DNA of 64,000 nucleotides, from NCBI GenBank assembly GCA_041916775.1, contig JAYRYZ010000021.1, positions 31,487 to 95,486 on the forward strand, given 5' to 3'. The position numbers and the translations under genes were made by a program. Positions 20,196-28,743 of this stretch are shown here, piece by piece (positions within the stretch are counted from its first letter, which is position 1; every line of letters begins with the position of its first letter). Below the pieces are notes generated by a model that saw nothing but the letters and a program-made list of their open reading frames with translations, did no database searches and was not told where the DNA came from. This DNA comes from UBA2357 sp041916775. GTDB lineage: Bacteria > Pseudomonadota > Gammaproteobacteria > Burkholderiales > Rhodocyclaceae.

Positions 20196-20295
20196 AGACG
20201 AAGTCCAAAGTCTGTAGCGCGTCAGCAATCGGAACGGTGACACCGTTCGAGGTTCCCGGCGTGATTCCTGGTTCTTGTTGAGGGAGTTGTCAGTC

Positions 20296-21294
20296 ATGCG
20301 TTTGAAGACCATCAGCCTGTCCATCATTCTTGCGGCAAGCAGCGCCGCCGCCGTTTCCGCGACCCTGCGCGACGAGCCTATCCAGCCGATCCAGCCCGCA
20401 ACGGTGACCGACCCCGCCAAGGTCGAGCTCGGGAAGAAGCTGTATTTTGATCCGCGCCTGTCGAAGTCGGGTTTCATCTCGTGCAATTCCTGTCACAACC
20501 TGTCGATGGGGGGCACCGACAACCTCAAGACCTCCATTGGCGACAAGTGGCAGCAGGGCCCGATCAACGCGCCGACGGTGCTGAACTCCAGCCTCGCGGT
20601 CGCGCAGTTCTGGGACGGCCGTGCCGCCAACCTGCAGGAGCAGGCCGGTGGTCCGATCGCCAACCCGGGCGAGATGGGCTTCACCCATGCGCTGGCTGTC
20701 GACGTGCTGCAGTCGATTCCCGGCTATGTGTCCGAATTCAAGACGGTGTATGGCTCGGCGCGCATCGACATCGAGAAGATCACCGACGCGATCGCGGCCT
20801 TCGAGGAAACGCTCGTGACGCCCAACGCGCCGTTCGACAAATGGCTGCAGGGCGACGACAAGGCCCTGACCAAGGACGAACTGGCCGGCTACAAGCTCTT
20901 CAAGGACAGCGGCTGCGTGGCGTGTCACAACGGGCCGGCGGTGGGGGGAACATCGTTCCAGAAGATGGGCGTGGTCGAGCCGTACAAGTCCACCAGCGAT
21001 GCCGAGGGTCGTGCCGGCGTCACCGGCAAGGACGAGGACCGCTTCAACTTCAAGGTGCCCACGCTGCGTAACGTCGAGCTCACCTATCCGTACTTCCACG
21101 ACGGCCAGGCCGCGACGCTGGAAGAAGCGGTGGACATCATGGGCCGCCTGCAGCTCGGCAAAAAGTACTCCGACCAGGAGGTGAGCCAGATCGTCGCGTT
21201 CCTGAAGACGCTTACCGGTGACCAGCCGCGCTTCGTGATGCCCCTGCTGCCGCCTTCCACCAACGACACGCCGCGTCCGACGCCGTTCGAGTAA
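20296..21294 (+). CDS. ccpA: Di-haem cytochrome c peroxidase
   Basis: The 332-residue precursor has a signal peptide (MRLKTISLSIILAASSAAAVSA) and two CxxCH haem sites, CNSCH near residue 64 and CVACH near residue 210. This matches the CcpA/MauG family, which reduces hydrogen peroxide to water in the periplasm using electrons from small c cytochromes or azurin. Conserved surroundings include LYFDPRLSKSGFISC, GPINAPTVLNS and PTLRNVELTYPYFHDG. ATG 20296 was chosen since it starts the signal peptide and has GAGGGAG about ten bases upstream. It precedes a Fur-family regulator gene that may respond to peroxide or haem. Confidence 0.9.
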   Translation: MRLKTISLSIILAASSAAAVSATLRDEPIQPIQPATVTDPAKVELGKKLYFDPRLSKSGFISCNSCHNLSMGGTDNLKTSIGDKWQQGPINAPTVLNSSLAVAQFWDGRAANLQEQAGGPIANPGEMGFTHALAVDVLQSIPGYVSEFKTVYGSARIDIEKITDAIAAFEETLVTPNAPFDKWLQGDDKALTKDELAGYKLFKDSGCVACHNGPAVGGTSFQKMGVVEPYKSTSDAEGRAGVTGKDEDRFNFKVPTLRNVELTYPYFHDGQAATLEEAVDIMGRLQLGKKYSDQEVSQIVAFLKTLTGDQPRFVMPLLPPSTNDTPRPTPFE

Positions 21295-21482
21295 GCAGCA
21301 GTACGCGCGGCCCGGTGCCGCGCCGGGTTGGCGTTGTTCACCCCTTCGCCAGCCCGGCGTGATCCCCCGCCGGGGCGCGCACCCGGCAAGTCAGTTAAGG
21401 TCCGACGAGACCACCTGCAGTATGATGCGGGCGAGAATACAAAGGCTCCTCAAGCGGGCCGAAACCCGAACGGAGAAGACTC

Positions 21483-21899
21483 ATGCAGCCCAGCGAATAC
21501 TTGAGCATCGCAGATCGCTTGCGCGCGGCGGGGGTACCCGTCACGCTGCAGCGCCTCGAGGTCGCGCGCGTGCTCCTGAGCCGCCACGCGCACATGTCCG
21601 CCGACCAGGTGCTGGAGCGCGTGCGCCTATCCACGCCCGAGGTGTCGCGCGCGACGGTCTACAACACCCTGAAGCTCTTCAGGGAAAAGAAACTGGTGAG
21701 GGAACTGATCGTGGACCCGGAACGCATCTTCTACGACTCCAACACCGCACCGCATTACCACCTCTTCGATGTCACCACCGGGCTGCTCAGCGACGTACCG
21801 GCCGAGCAGATGAGTGTTGTCGGCGCACCCAGCCTTCCGCCGGGCGTGGAGCTCGAGGAAGTGGACGTCATCATCCGGGTGCGCAGCCGCGCCGCCTGA
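21483..21899 (+). CDS. Fur-family transcriptional regulator lacking cysteines (Irr-like)
   Basis: A 138-residue protein with the Fur winged-helix pattern (VTLQRLEVARVLLSRHAHMSADQV, then SRATVYNTLKLF) and a shortened dimerisation domain. The C-terminal region has APHYHLFDVTTGLLSDVP in place of the usual HHHLIC..CG, and the whole protein contains no cysteine, so the structural zinc site of Fur, Zur and PerR is absent. Rhizobial Irr, which responds to haem, has the same layout. A role in iron, haem or peroxide control is therefore likely, but target genes are not shown. GGAG lies eight bases upstream of the ATG. Confidence 0.8.
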   Translation: MQPSEYLSIADRLRAAGVPVTLQRLEVARVLLSRHAHMSADQVLERVRLSTPEVSRATVYNTLKLFREKKLVRELIVDPERIFYDSNTAPHYHLFDVTTGLLSDVPAEQMSVVGAPSLPPGVELEEVDVIIRVRSRAA

Positions 21900-21925
21900 G
21901 TCTCGGTTACCCGGCGCGCCGCGCG

Positions 21926-22339
21926 TCACTCCGGCTGTGTGACGAAGCCCAGCTTCTCGATGCCGCTCGCGCGCGCCTTCGACATCACCTCCGCAATCGT
22001 CTGGTAGCGCGTCTCGCGGTCCGCCCGCAGCTGCAGCTCGGGCTGCGGCGTGCGCCCGGCGGCGTCGGCGAGATTTGCCATCAACGTGTCTGCGTCGATC
22101 GCGGCGTTGTTCCAGAAGAGCTGCCCTGCGGCGTCGATAGCGAGTGTCACCGTCTCGGGCTTTTCGTTGCTCGTCTCGCTGCTCGCCACCGGCAGGTTGA
22201 TCTTCACCGAATGCGTGAGCAGCGGCGCGGTGATCATGAACACGATCAGCAACACCAGCATCACGTCGATGAGCGGCACCATGTTGATCTCGCTCATGGG
22301 GGCCGAGCGCCCCTCCTGGTCGAAGCCGCCGAAGGCCAT
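21926..22339 (-). CDS. exbD: ExbD biopolymer transport protein
   Basis: A 137-residue ExbD: a short cytoplasmic N terminus, one membrane helix containing the proton-carrying aspartate (NMVPLIDVMLVLLIVFMI), and a periplasmic domain. With ExbB it uses the proton gradient to energise TonB for uptake through outer-membrane receptors. The start at 22339 overlaps the exbB stop within ATGA, so the subunits are coupled. It is the last gene of the bfd-tonB-exbB-exbD group. It converges on the Fur-family regulator. Confidence 0.92.
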   Translation of the reverse strand: MAFGGFDQEGRSAPMSEINMVPLIDVMLVLLIVFMITAPLLTHSVKINLPVASSETSNEKPETVTLAIDAAGQLFWNNAAIDADTLMANLADAAGRTPQPELQLRADRETRYQTIAEVMSKARASGIEKLGFVTQPE

Positions 22340-23109
22340 CACACGGCTCCCTGGGCTTGTGCGGACGGGCTGCCGGTACGCGCGTCGTCGCGTGCGGAGC
22401 GGCTGCCCAGTGGTGCACTCGCGAGCCGCGTGCCGGTCGAGAACCAGGCGTGAAGGTCGTGCGCGAAGGCGTCCAGCGCCGACAGCTCGAGGCGGTTGGC
22501 GCGGGTGAAGGCATTGAACGCGAGCACTGCCGGAATCGCGACGAAGAGGCCGAAGGCGGTCATGATCAGTGCCTCGCCCACCGGTCCGGCGACCTTGTCC
22601 AGCGTCGCCGCCCCGGCGCTGCTGATGCCGATCAGCGCGCCGTAGATGCCCCACACCGTACCGAAGAGGCCGATGAATGGCGCGGTGGAGCCGATGGAGG
22701 CGAGCAGGGTGAGGCCGGATTCCAGCCGCGCGGTGGACAGAGCGATGGATTTGCGCAGTGCGCGGGTGACGAACTCGCCCGCATCCAGCTTGCCGCCCAG
22801 CGTATCGGCATGGCCGTGCTGGCGCAGGTGCTCGGCGGCGGCGGCGCCCTGGCGCGCGAGCGCCTCGAAGGGGGACTGCGGCGCAAGCGCGGACACGCGG
22901 TCCAGGCCCTCGGAGAGGCTGCCCGCCTCCCAGAACGCATCCACCGCGCGCTCCTGATTGCGCGCCCGCAACTGGCGGACGATGCGGGTGAGGATCAGCG
23001 TCCAACTGGCGACCGACATCACCAGCAGGATGAACGCGACCAACTTGATCACGTTGTCCGACTGGCTCCACAGATGATTGAGGCCGAAGGCGGCGGATTC
23101 TTGCAGCAT
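22339..23109 (-). CDS. exbB: ExbB/TolQ-type proton channel subunit
   Basis: The 256-residue protein has one helix near the N terminus (VIKLVAFILLVMSVASWTLIL), a large cytoplasmic loop, and two later helices in the MotA/TolQ/ExbB domain (STAPFIGLFGTVWGIYGAL and GEALIMTAFGLFVAIPAVLAF). It forms the pentameric channel around ExbD and powers TonB. One base separates its start from the tonB stop, and its stop overlaps exbD, so all three should be made together. Association with tonB rather than tolR/tolA favours ExbB over TolQ. Confidence 0.92.
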   Translation of the reverse strand: MLQESAAFGLNHLWSQSDNVIKLVAFILLVMSVASWTLILTRIVRQLRARNQERAVDAFWEAGSLSEGLDRVSALAPQSPFEALARQGAAAAEHLRQHGHADTLGGKLDAGEFVTRALRKSIALSTARLESGLTLLASIGSTAPFIGLFGTVWGIYGALIGISSAGAATLDKVAGPVGEALIMTAFGLFVAIPAVLAFNAFTRANRLELSALDAFAHDLHAWFSTGTRLASAPLGSRSARDDARTGSPSAQAQGAV

Positions 23110-23110
23110 T

Positions 23111-24016
23111 TCAGGATCCTTCGAGTTTGAAAACGATGGGCACGATCACCCAGGATTCGATCGTGTCGTCTCCCTGGCGCGCGGGAACGAAGCGCCACTG
23201 GGACACGGCCTTTTGGGCGGCGGCATCCAACCGCTCCGAGCCCGAGCTCTGATGCAACTGGACCTCCTGCGGCTGCCCGGCCGGGCTGACCCTCACCCGC
23301 AGCAATACTTTGCCTTCCTCCTGCATGCGTCGTGCGAGCGGAGGGTACTTCGGGCTCGGGTTGTTGAGATAGGCGGCATCGAAGCGTGCTGGGGTGGCCA
23401 CCGGCGCCGAGGCTGTGGGCGCGGGCGGTCCGGGAGGCGCCTCGGGCGGTGCACTCGCGACTGGAGCCGTAGGTGCCTCGACAGGCGCCGTAGCAGGCGT
23501 TGCCGCTTCGACCGGGGGCGGCTCCTTGACCGGCGCCTTTTCCGCCGGGGTCTTCTGCGCAGGCGGCTTTGGGGCGGGCTTGGGCGCTGGCGTCGCCTTC
23601 TTCGTTGTCTGCACCGGTATCGGCTTGGGCGGTGGTTCTGGCGCAGGCACGGGTTCGGGCGGAGGCGGCTCTAGCGGGACAGGCTCGGGTGGAGCGGGTT
23701 CGGCCTGCTGCGGGTCCGCTGCGGCTGTGCGCAGGGGACCCGGTACCGATGCCGGAGGAGCGGCTGGCGGGATCAGGTTCACGATGATCGCAGGGGCCTC
23801 GCTGCTGGGACGGCCTGCCGGCAGCGACAACAGCAGGGCGAGTCCTGAACCATGGAGCAGGAAAACGAGCACGAACATGAGGATCCGCTCACGACGCAGG
23901 CTGGGGCTGGCTGGGGTCGAGGCAGGCATCGAGCTGTCGGGCTGGAGCGGGGCCCACAGCCGGTCTGTACGGAGAGTCGGGAGCGGGACCGCTGGGAGGG
24001 TTTGAGTGCTTTGCAT
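23111..24016 (-). CDS. tonB: TonB energy-transducing protein
   Basis: The ~301-residue protein has a cytoplasmic tail, a single N-terminal helix (ILMFVLVFLLHGSGLALLLSL), a long Pro/Ala/Glu/Lys-rich periplasm-spanning linker (PEPVPLEPPPPEPVP, then TPAPKPAPKPPAQKTP) and a C-terminal TonB domain with the YPPLARRMQEEGKVLLRV motif. TonB links ExbBD to TonB-dependent receptors for iron chelates or cobalamin. The ATG at 24016 was chosen; an in-frame TTG at 24055 with GGAG upstream would add 13 residues. It lies downstream of bfd, probably under the same Fur-type control. Confidence 0.9.
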   Translation of the reverse strand: MQSTQTLPAVPLPTLRTDRLWAPLQPDSSMPASTPASPSLRRERILMFVLVFLLHGSGLALLLSLPAGRPSSEAPAIIVNLIPPAAPPASVPGPLRTAAADPQQAEPAPPEPVPLEPPPPEPVPAPEPPPKPIPVQTTKKATPAPKPAPKPPAQKTPAEKAPVKEPPPVEAATPATAPVEAPTAPVASAPPEAPPGPPAPTASAPVATPARFDAAYLNNPSPKYPPLARRMQEEGKVLLRVRVSPAGQPQEVQLHQSSGSERLDAAAQKAVSQWRFVPARQGDDTIESWVIVPIVFKLEGS

Positions 24017-24173
24017 CGAGGATGGAGAGAGGCTTGGCAACGTACCGAGGAACAATCCGGGCTCCGACCGGACCGGGGCGGTTCGCCTCTCGGGACTCGC
24101 GAAGAGAACTCAGCAGCAGGCTGAGGCCGGAGACGCGTTCATCGTCGCCGGCGAGGTGACCGCAACGCGCATT

Positions 24174-24419
24174 TCAAAGGGCCTCAAGCTCAGGTGCTGC
24201 TGCCCCATGCGTGCTGCCAGCCGATACACGCCAACTGTCGCTCTTGTCGAGCACTGCCGGGAGTGAGCCCTTCAGACATTGGTGAGCACATTCTGCGCAG
24301 CGTCCACACTCAGTGGTGACACCGAGTTGCTCCCGCAGATCGCGCAGCCGGCGCGCGCCATTGCGAACCGCGTGGGCGATATGCTTTTCCGTGACACCCT
24401 GACAGACACAAACGTACAT
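24174..24419 (-). CDS. bfd: Bacterioferritin-associated ferredoxin
   Basis: An 81-residue protein. MYVCVCQGVTEKHIAHAV supplies a CxC and TTECGRCAEC a CxxC, the four ligands for the 2Fe-2S cluster of Bfd. Bfd transfers electrons to bacterioferritin to release stored iron and is induced by iron starvation. The ATG at 24419 follows GAGGAG by nine bases and fits the normal Bfd N terminus; the longer frame upstream does not. The C-terminal ~20 residues (WRVSAGSTHGAAAPELEAL) extend past the usual end. It precedes tonB by 157 bp and follows a Fur-box-like palindrome. Confidence 0.9.
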   Translation of the reverse strand: MYVCVCQGVTEKHIAHAVRNGARRLRDLREQLGVTTECGRCAECAHQCLKGSLPAVLDKSDSWRVSAGSTHGAAAPELEAL

Positions 24420-24487
24420 CAGTATAGACTCCTCTGGCTGCTTTGCCTGCTGCTCGACGATGAAGCAGGTGCAGTCGCAAGGTAAAT

Positions 24488-24506
24488 AATGCGAACAATT
24501 CGCATT
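24488..24506. promoter_or_regulatory. Fur-box-like palindrome upstream of bfd-tonB-exbB-exbD
   Basis: AATGCGAACAATTCGCATT is a perfect 8-bp inverted repeat around CAA. It matches the common betaproteobacterial Fur-box form AATGAGAATCATTCTCATT at 15 of 19 positions. It lies 69 bp upstream of the bfd start, inside a possible promoter on the minus strand (TTGCTG, 18 bp, CATTAT). Binding of iron-loaded Fur here would repress bfd and probably the tonB genes. Confidence 0.75.
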
Positions 24507-24607
24507 ACACAGCAAGCGATACGGATGGTCAACTCCTATCATTCGGCAAGCAATTTTCGTACTCCTTCCGATCCGCGACAGGCCGCGATGAAAGGTGTCG
24601 GGGATGC

Positions 24608-25039
24608 TCAATCCGCAACCATGAGCAGCACCCTCAGCGCCGGGCTGAGCGCCGTCACCGGCAAGTAGCCGATCAGGTTCCGGTCCCGACCCATCAGGTC
24701 TTGCAACTCCTCCACGTCGGCGACCTCCCGCGGAGGGCGGGTGCGGCCGGTGAACACCATGCGCGACCAGTATGCGCGGGTCTGCGGGCCGTTCTTGCCG
24801 ATCAGTGCAAGGTAGAAGTTGTCGCGAACCTCACCATTCGGCAGATCCAGCAGTCGCACCGGCGTGCCGTCGCTGAGCGCGCTCAGGCGCCCCAGGTAGA
24901 GTTGTTCGGCCTGGTCGCGGTCGAGCGAGCGGATCGGACCATCGGCTGCGGTGACCAGTGCGATCTGCGCGTGCGCCGGGGAGGCGTACTGCAGACATGC
25001 CACGAGCAGCAGGAGGGTGGTCGCGACGTGACGCAGCAT
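24608..25039 (-). CDS. Small phosphate-binding-protein-like periplasmic protein
   Basis: A 143-residue exported protein with a signal peptide (MLRHVATTLLLLVACLQYASPAHA). The mature part resembles one lobe of PstS-like binding proteins (RSLDRDQAEQLYLGRLSALSDGTPVRLLDLPNGE, then LMGRDRNLIGYLPVTAL). It is too short for a full two-lobe binding protein. It is the third gene after a GGDEF-EAL sensor and a porin-like gene, separated from the latter by only five bases, so all three probably act in one pathway. ATG 25039 was chosen since it begins the signal peptide. Confidence 0.75.
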   Translation of the reverse strand: MLRHVATTLLLLVACLQYASPAHAQIALVTAADGPIRSLDRDQAEQLYLGRLSALSDGTPVRLLDLPNGEVRDNFYLALIGKNGPQTRAYWSRMVFTGRTRPPREVADVEELQDLMGRDRNLIGYLPVTALSPALRVLLMVAD

Positions 25040-25044
25040 GCTTG

Positions 25045-26247
25045 TCAGAAGACGAAATCCAGTGTCAGGTTCACGACATCCAGACGCTTTCCGGCCGGGG
25101 TGTCCAGCGTCTGCTCCGGGACAGGGAAGAAGGCCCCCCAGGCGTCGTCGCGCACGCGGCTGCGCGACCACTGCAGCTTGAGCGCGGCATTGACCGCGAT
25201 GTCCCAGCGCACGCCGATGCTGACGCTCCGTTGATCGACGCTGCGCGAAGCGAGATAGGCTGCGATCAGCGGTTCGTGTGCGACCGCACCGTCGAGCACG
25301 GGGCGCGAGGTGGTCTGTTGCGCGAGGGTGAGATAAGGCGTGAATGCGCCACGCTGATAGGTGGCGGTGAGGTGCCAGCCGTAACCCGACGAGACGAGCT
25401 TGCTGCTGCGCCGGTAGGCGAGTTCGCCGCTGAGTTGCAGCGCATCATGGTTCCACTGGAAGCCGACCGAGCTGAAGCTGACGCGGCCGTCGTCTCCCGA
25501 CAGTCTTGACACCAGATTGCCTCGACCGGTCGCAACAAGCGAGTCGCGCGCGAGGAGGAAAAGCGGGTCCCCATAGTGAAGGTCGAACCGCGCCTGCGCG
25601 TGGCCCAGCCGCAGTCGCAGGTCGCCGCTGCGCAGGTCGGCGCTGATGCCCACGGACCCGTTCAGGCTGGCGCTGCCGTCGGGAAAACGCAATGAGCCCG
25701 ATCCCAGGTAGGGCTGCAATTCGACATCCAGCCTGCCGATGCGGGTGCGATACAGAAGATCCACACCATTCAGCTCACTGAAAGGGTGCAGGCTATAGAC
25801 CTCGATCGGCGGACGAACCCAGGGGCTGGCGAAATTGACATTCAGGCTGTCGGAGTGCATGAACGACGGCGCACGCATCCGCCCGGCACGCAGGGTCAGG
25901 TCGGGTTGCAGCTCATGCCGGATGAAGGCCCAGGACAGCCTTGGCGTGAGGTCGTTGTGATGATCCTCCTCGATCAGCACCTGTACCGTTGCATCCGTGC
26001 TCGGGGTGATCCCCAGGGTACCTTGCAGGCCGAGAAGGGAGTCGCCCGAGCTGAAGTGATTGCGCCCCGGGGCGTCCTGTTGTTTGCCCGGTCGGTTGAA
26101 GAAGAAGCGGTCGTCGTCGTCCAGGATCAGCCCGATGGTGCCGAATCCGGACAGTTGCAGCCCGTCGAGCGCACTGGCGAGACTGCATTGCGCAAGCAGG
26201 ACGACGGCCGCGAGCAGGCGCTTGCAGCGGGCAGTAGGTTGCCTCAT
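25045..26247 (-). CDS. Porin-like outer-membrane beta-barrel protein
   Basis: The 400-residue protein has a signal peptide (LLAAVVLLAQCSLASA) followed by LDGLQLSGFGTIGLILDDD, a typical porin opening, and alternating amphipathic strands. It ends VVNLTLDFVF, with a C-terminal phenylalanine recognised by the BAM machinery. It matches the porin-like proteins that often accompany GGDEF/EAL sensors in betaproteobacteria. The start at 26247 overlaps the sensor's stop (ATGA). The solute is unknown, and its role could be sensing, uptake or surface display. Confidence 0.75.
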   Translation of the reverse strand: MRQPTARCKRLLAAVVLLAQCSLASALDGLQLSGFGTIGLILDDDDRFFFNRPGKQQDAPGRNHFSSGDSLLGLQGTLGITPSTDATVQVLIEEDHHNDLTPRLSWAFIRHELQPDLTLRAGRMRAPSFMHSDSLNVNFASPWVRPPIEVYSLHPFSELNGVDLLYRTRIGRLDVELQPYLGSGSLRFPDGSASLNGSVGISADLRSGDLRLRLGHAQARFDLHYGDPLFLLARDSLVATGRGNLVSRLSGDDGRVSFSSVGFQWNHDALQLSGELAYRRSSKLVSSGYGWHLTATYQRGAFTPYLTLAQQTTSRPVLDGAVAHEPLIAAYLASRSVDQRSVSIGVRWDIAVNAALKLQWSRSRVRDDAWGAFFPVPEQTLDTPAGKRLDVVNLTLDFVF

Positions 26248-28697
26248 CAAGGGGTCTCTCCTTGGCTCGCCGGGGCCCTGCAAAGCAAGGCTTCGATACC
26301 ATCCGCCGTCAGCGGGCGGCTGTAGCGGTAGCCCTGTCCGAAGTCGCAGTCCATCGCACGCAGGATCTCGGCCTGCTGCTCGTTCTCTATGCATTCTGCG
26401 ATCACGGTCATCCCGAGATCGTGGGCGAGCTCGATGCTGCGCCGCACCAGCGCGCGCAGTCGCGCGTCCTCGGTGAGCGCATGGATGAACGAGCCGTCGA
26501 ACTTGATCACGTCGCAGGGGATCGTGTGCAGGTAACTGAGTGCCGAATAGCCCGTGCCGAAGTCATCGATCAGCACCTGCAGACCTGCTCGGCGGAACTG
26601 GTGCAGGGCCTCGGTGGCGAGTCCGGCGACATCCGCGATTGCGCTCTCGGTAACCTCGATGCGCACCATCCCGGGGGTGATACCGCGCTGATGCAGGCGC
26701 GTGATGAACTCCTCGGCCAGGCCGGGGATCTCGAACTGGCGGGCGGAAACGTTGATGCTGACGGGCGGTACGTTCTCGACATCGCAGTGTGCGCGCCATT
26801 GAAGGAGCGCGGAGCACGCGAGCTCGAGGATGTTCATCCCCAGGGCATGGATGAGCCCGAGGTTCTCGGCGACCGGGATGAACTCGACCGGGGCGATGGT
26901 GCCCTGGACTGGATGCGTCCAGCGCGCGAGCGCTTCGAAACTGCAGATCTCCCCCGTCCGGAGCGAGACGATCGGCTGGAAGGCCACCGACAGCATGTTG
27001 CGTCCGATTGCGTCGCGCAGGTCGGCTTCGAGTTGCAGGGTGCGCAGCATCTGCGCGTGCATCGACGCGTGAAAGACGCTGATCGAGCTGCCGTCGCCCC
27101 GGCCGGTGCGGTGCAGCGCGTTGTCCGAGTCGCGCAACATGGCCTCGGCGCTGTCGCCACAGTCGGCGCTGAAGGCGATACCGATGCGGCAGTTTGGGAA
27201 GTACTGGTGGTGGCCGAGAGAGATGGGGTTCGCCAGCGCATCGCGCAGGCGGTGTGCGAGCGCAAGCGCCTGCGAGGCGTCGGACAGCTCGTTGAGCAGG
27301 ATCGCGAACTGATCACCCCCGACGCGCGCTGCGACATCGCCCTGCGGAATCACCCGCTGGATGCGCTCGGAGACCATGCGCAGCACTGCGTCCCCGGCTA
27401 CGTGGCCGAAGCTGTCATTCACCAGATGGAAGCGCTCGAGGTTCACTGCCAGCACCGCGAACTGGTGCGCGCCGCTGCGATGCTTGCGGCGTAGCGCACT
27501 CTCGAGGTGCTCGATGAAGAGGGCTCGGTTGGGCAGGCGTGTAAGGCTGTCGTGGAAGGCATCGTGGATGATCTGCGCCTCGGCGCGCTTGCGCAGGTCG
27601 ATGTCGGTGATCGACCCCGCCATCCGGTAAGCATGACCGCTATCGTGTCGTAAGGCCACGCCGCGCGCGAGGATCCAGCGGTAACTGAGCTCGCTCGCGC
27701 GAATCCGGAACTCCATCTGGAACTGCTCGCTGAGGCCCTTGAGGTGGGCGATCAGGCGCGCACGGTACTCGTGCCGATCGTCCGGATGGATGTTCGGGAA
27801 GCTGTCGCCCTGCGCCACCGGGCCGTCGCCGGCCGGCAGGCGGGCGATTTCGCGAAAGCGCGGAGACATGAAGACCTCCCTTCGGTCGATGTCCCAGTCC
27901 CACAATCCGTCGTTGGCACCACGCGTCGCGAGCGCGTAGCGTTCCTCGCTGGTACGCAGTTGCACCGTGGTCTGCTCGAGCTCCTCGATGCGCGCCTGCA
28001 GCTTGGTGGCCATGGCGTTGAAGCGCTCGGAAAGTTGCGCGAGTTCGTCGCTGCCGTCGACCGGGATGCGATGTTCGAGCCGCCCCTCCGCGATCGCGCG
28101 ACTGCCATCGAGCAGGCGCCCGAGGTTGCGGGTGAGGAGTATACCGATCAATGACAGGAGGATCAGGGTCAGCAGGATCTCCACTGTGGCGATCATCATG
28201 CCCTGAGTGAGGATCGCGCCGCGCGCAACCGTCAGTGCCGATACCGACACCCCGAACTGCAGGAACCCGACTTCGTTGCGTGGCAGCAGCAGCGGCTTGC
28301 GCACATGCACCAGGTCCCCCTGGCTGATCGCGTCGAAGCGCGCGCTGCCGGTCGGCAGCACGGCGAGTGCGTCGGCTTCCAGTCGTCCCGCCGAGAGCAG
28401 CGGAGCGCCTTCGTCGTTGCCGATGCGCACGTAGATGAGCCCCTCTCCCGCGTCTGCAAGAAGCTCCTGGAGCACGTCCTCCAGCACCGCGAACTGATCG
28501 TGCTCGCCGTAGGCGGCGGCCATCGCGTGCAGCATCGCGGCGTTCTGGCTGATCATGGTGTCCACACTTGCGCGCGTCGCGTCGTTCATCAGGCGCACGC
28601 TGTTGAACAACAGCAGCGACAGCAGCACGACCTGCACAACCGTACTCGCGGCAAGCAGGCGGAGCCGTATCGATGACCTCGGGGTGGGGATGCTCAT
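26247..28697 (-). CDS. HAMP-PAS-degenerate GGDEF-EAL sensor (likely phosphodiesterase)
   Basis: An 816-residue protein: membrane helix (about 12-32), periplasmic sensor of ~130 residues, second helix (about 165-190), HAMP (RNLGRLLDGSRAIAEGRLEHR), PAS (about 250-385), GGDEF-like (about 390-550) and EAL (about 565-810). The cyclase motif reads VGGDQF and no RxxD inhibitory site precedes it, so cyclase activity is probably lost. The EAL motifs FEALARW, DDFGTGYSAL and KFDGSF remain, so c-di-GMP hydrolysis is the likely activity. It heads an overlapping three-gene unit with a porin-like and a binding-protein-like gene. Confidence 0.88.
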   Translation of the reverse strand: MSIPTPRSSIRLRLLAASTVVQVVLLSLLLFNSVRLMNDATRASVDTMISQNAAMLHAMAAAYGEHDQFAVLEDVLQELLADAGEGLIYVRIGNDEGAPLLSAGRLEADALAVLPTGSARFDAISQGDLVHVRKPLLLPRNEVGFLQFGVSVSALTVARGAILTQGMMIATVEILLTLILLSLIGILLTRNLGRLLDGSRAIAEGRLEHRIPVDGSDELAQLSERFNAMATKLQARIEELEQTTVQLRTSEERYALATRGANDGLWDWDIDRREVFMSPRFREIARLPAGDGPVAQGDSFPNIHPDDRHEYRARLIAHLKGLSEQFQMEFRIRASELSYRWILARGVALRHDSGHAYRMAGSITDIDLRKRAEAQIIHDAFHDSLTRLPNRALFIEHLESALRRKHRSGAHQFAVLAVNLERFHLVNDSFGHVAGDAVLRMVSERIQRVIPQGDVAARVGGDQFAILLNELSDASQALALAHRLRDALANPISLGHHQYFPNCRIGIAFSADCGDSAEAMLRDSDNALHRTGRGDGSSISVFHASMHAQMLRTLQLEADLRDAIGRNMLSVAFQPIVSLRTGEICSFEALARWTHPVQGTIAPVEFIPVAENLGLIHALGMNILELACSALLQWRAHCDVENVPPVSINVSARQFEIPGLAEEFITRLHQRGITPGMVRIEVTESAIADVAGLATEALHQFRRAGLQVLIDDFGTGYSALSYLHTIPCDVIKFDGSFIHALTEDARLRALVRRSIELAHDLGMTVIAECIENEQQAEILRAMDCDFGQGYRYSRPLTADGIEALLCRAPASQGETP

Positions 28698-28743
28698 GCT
28701 TCCTCCGCCCGGAGGCCTGCACCTGCATCCCCCATGCGTGCGC

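Noticed and set aside
21309..21340. GC-rich hairpin after ccpA
   Set aside because: Stem depends on wobble pairs and lacks a proper T tract.
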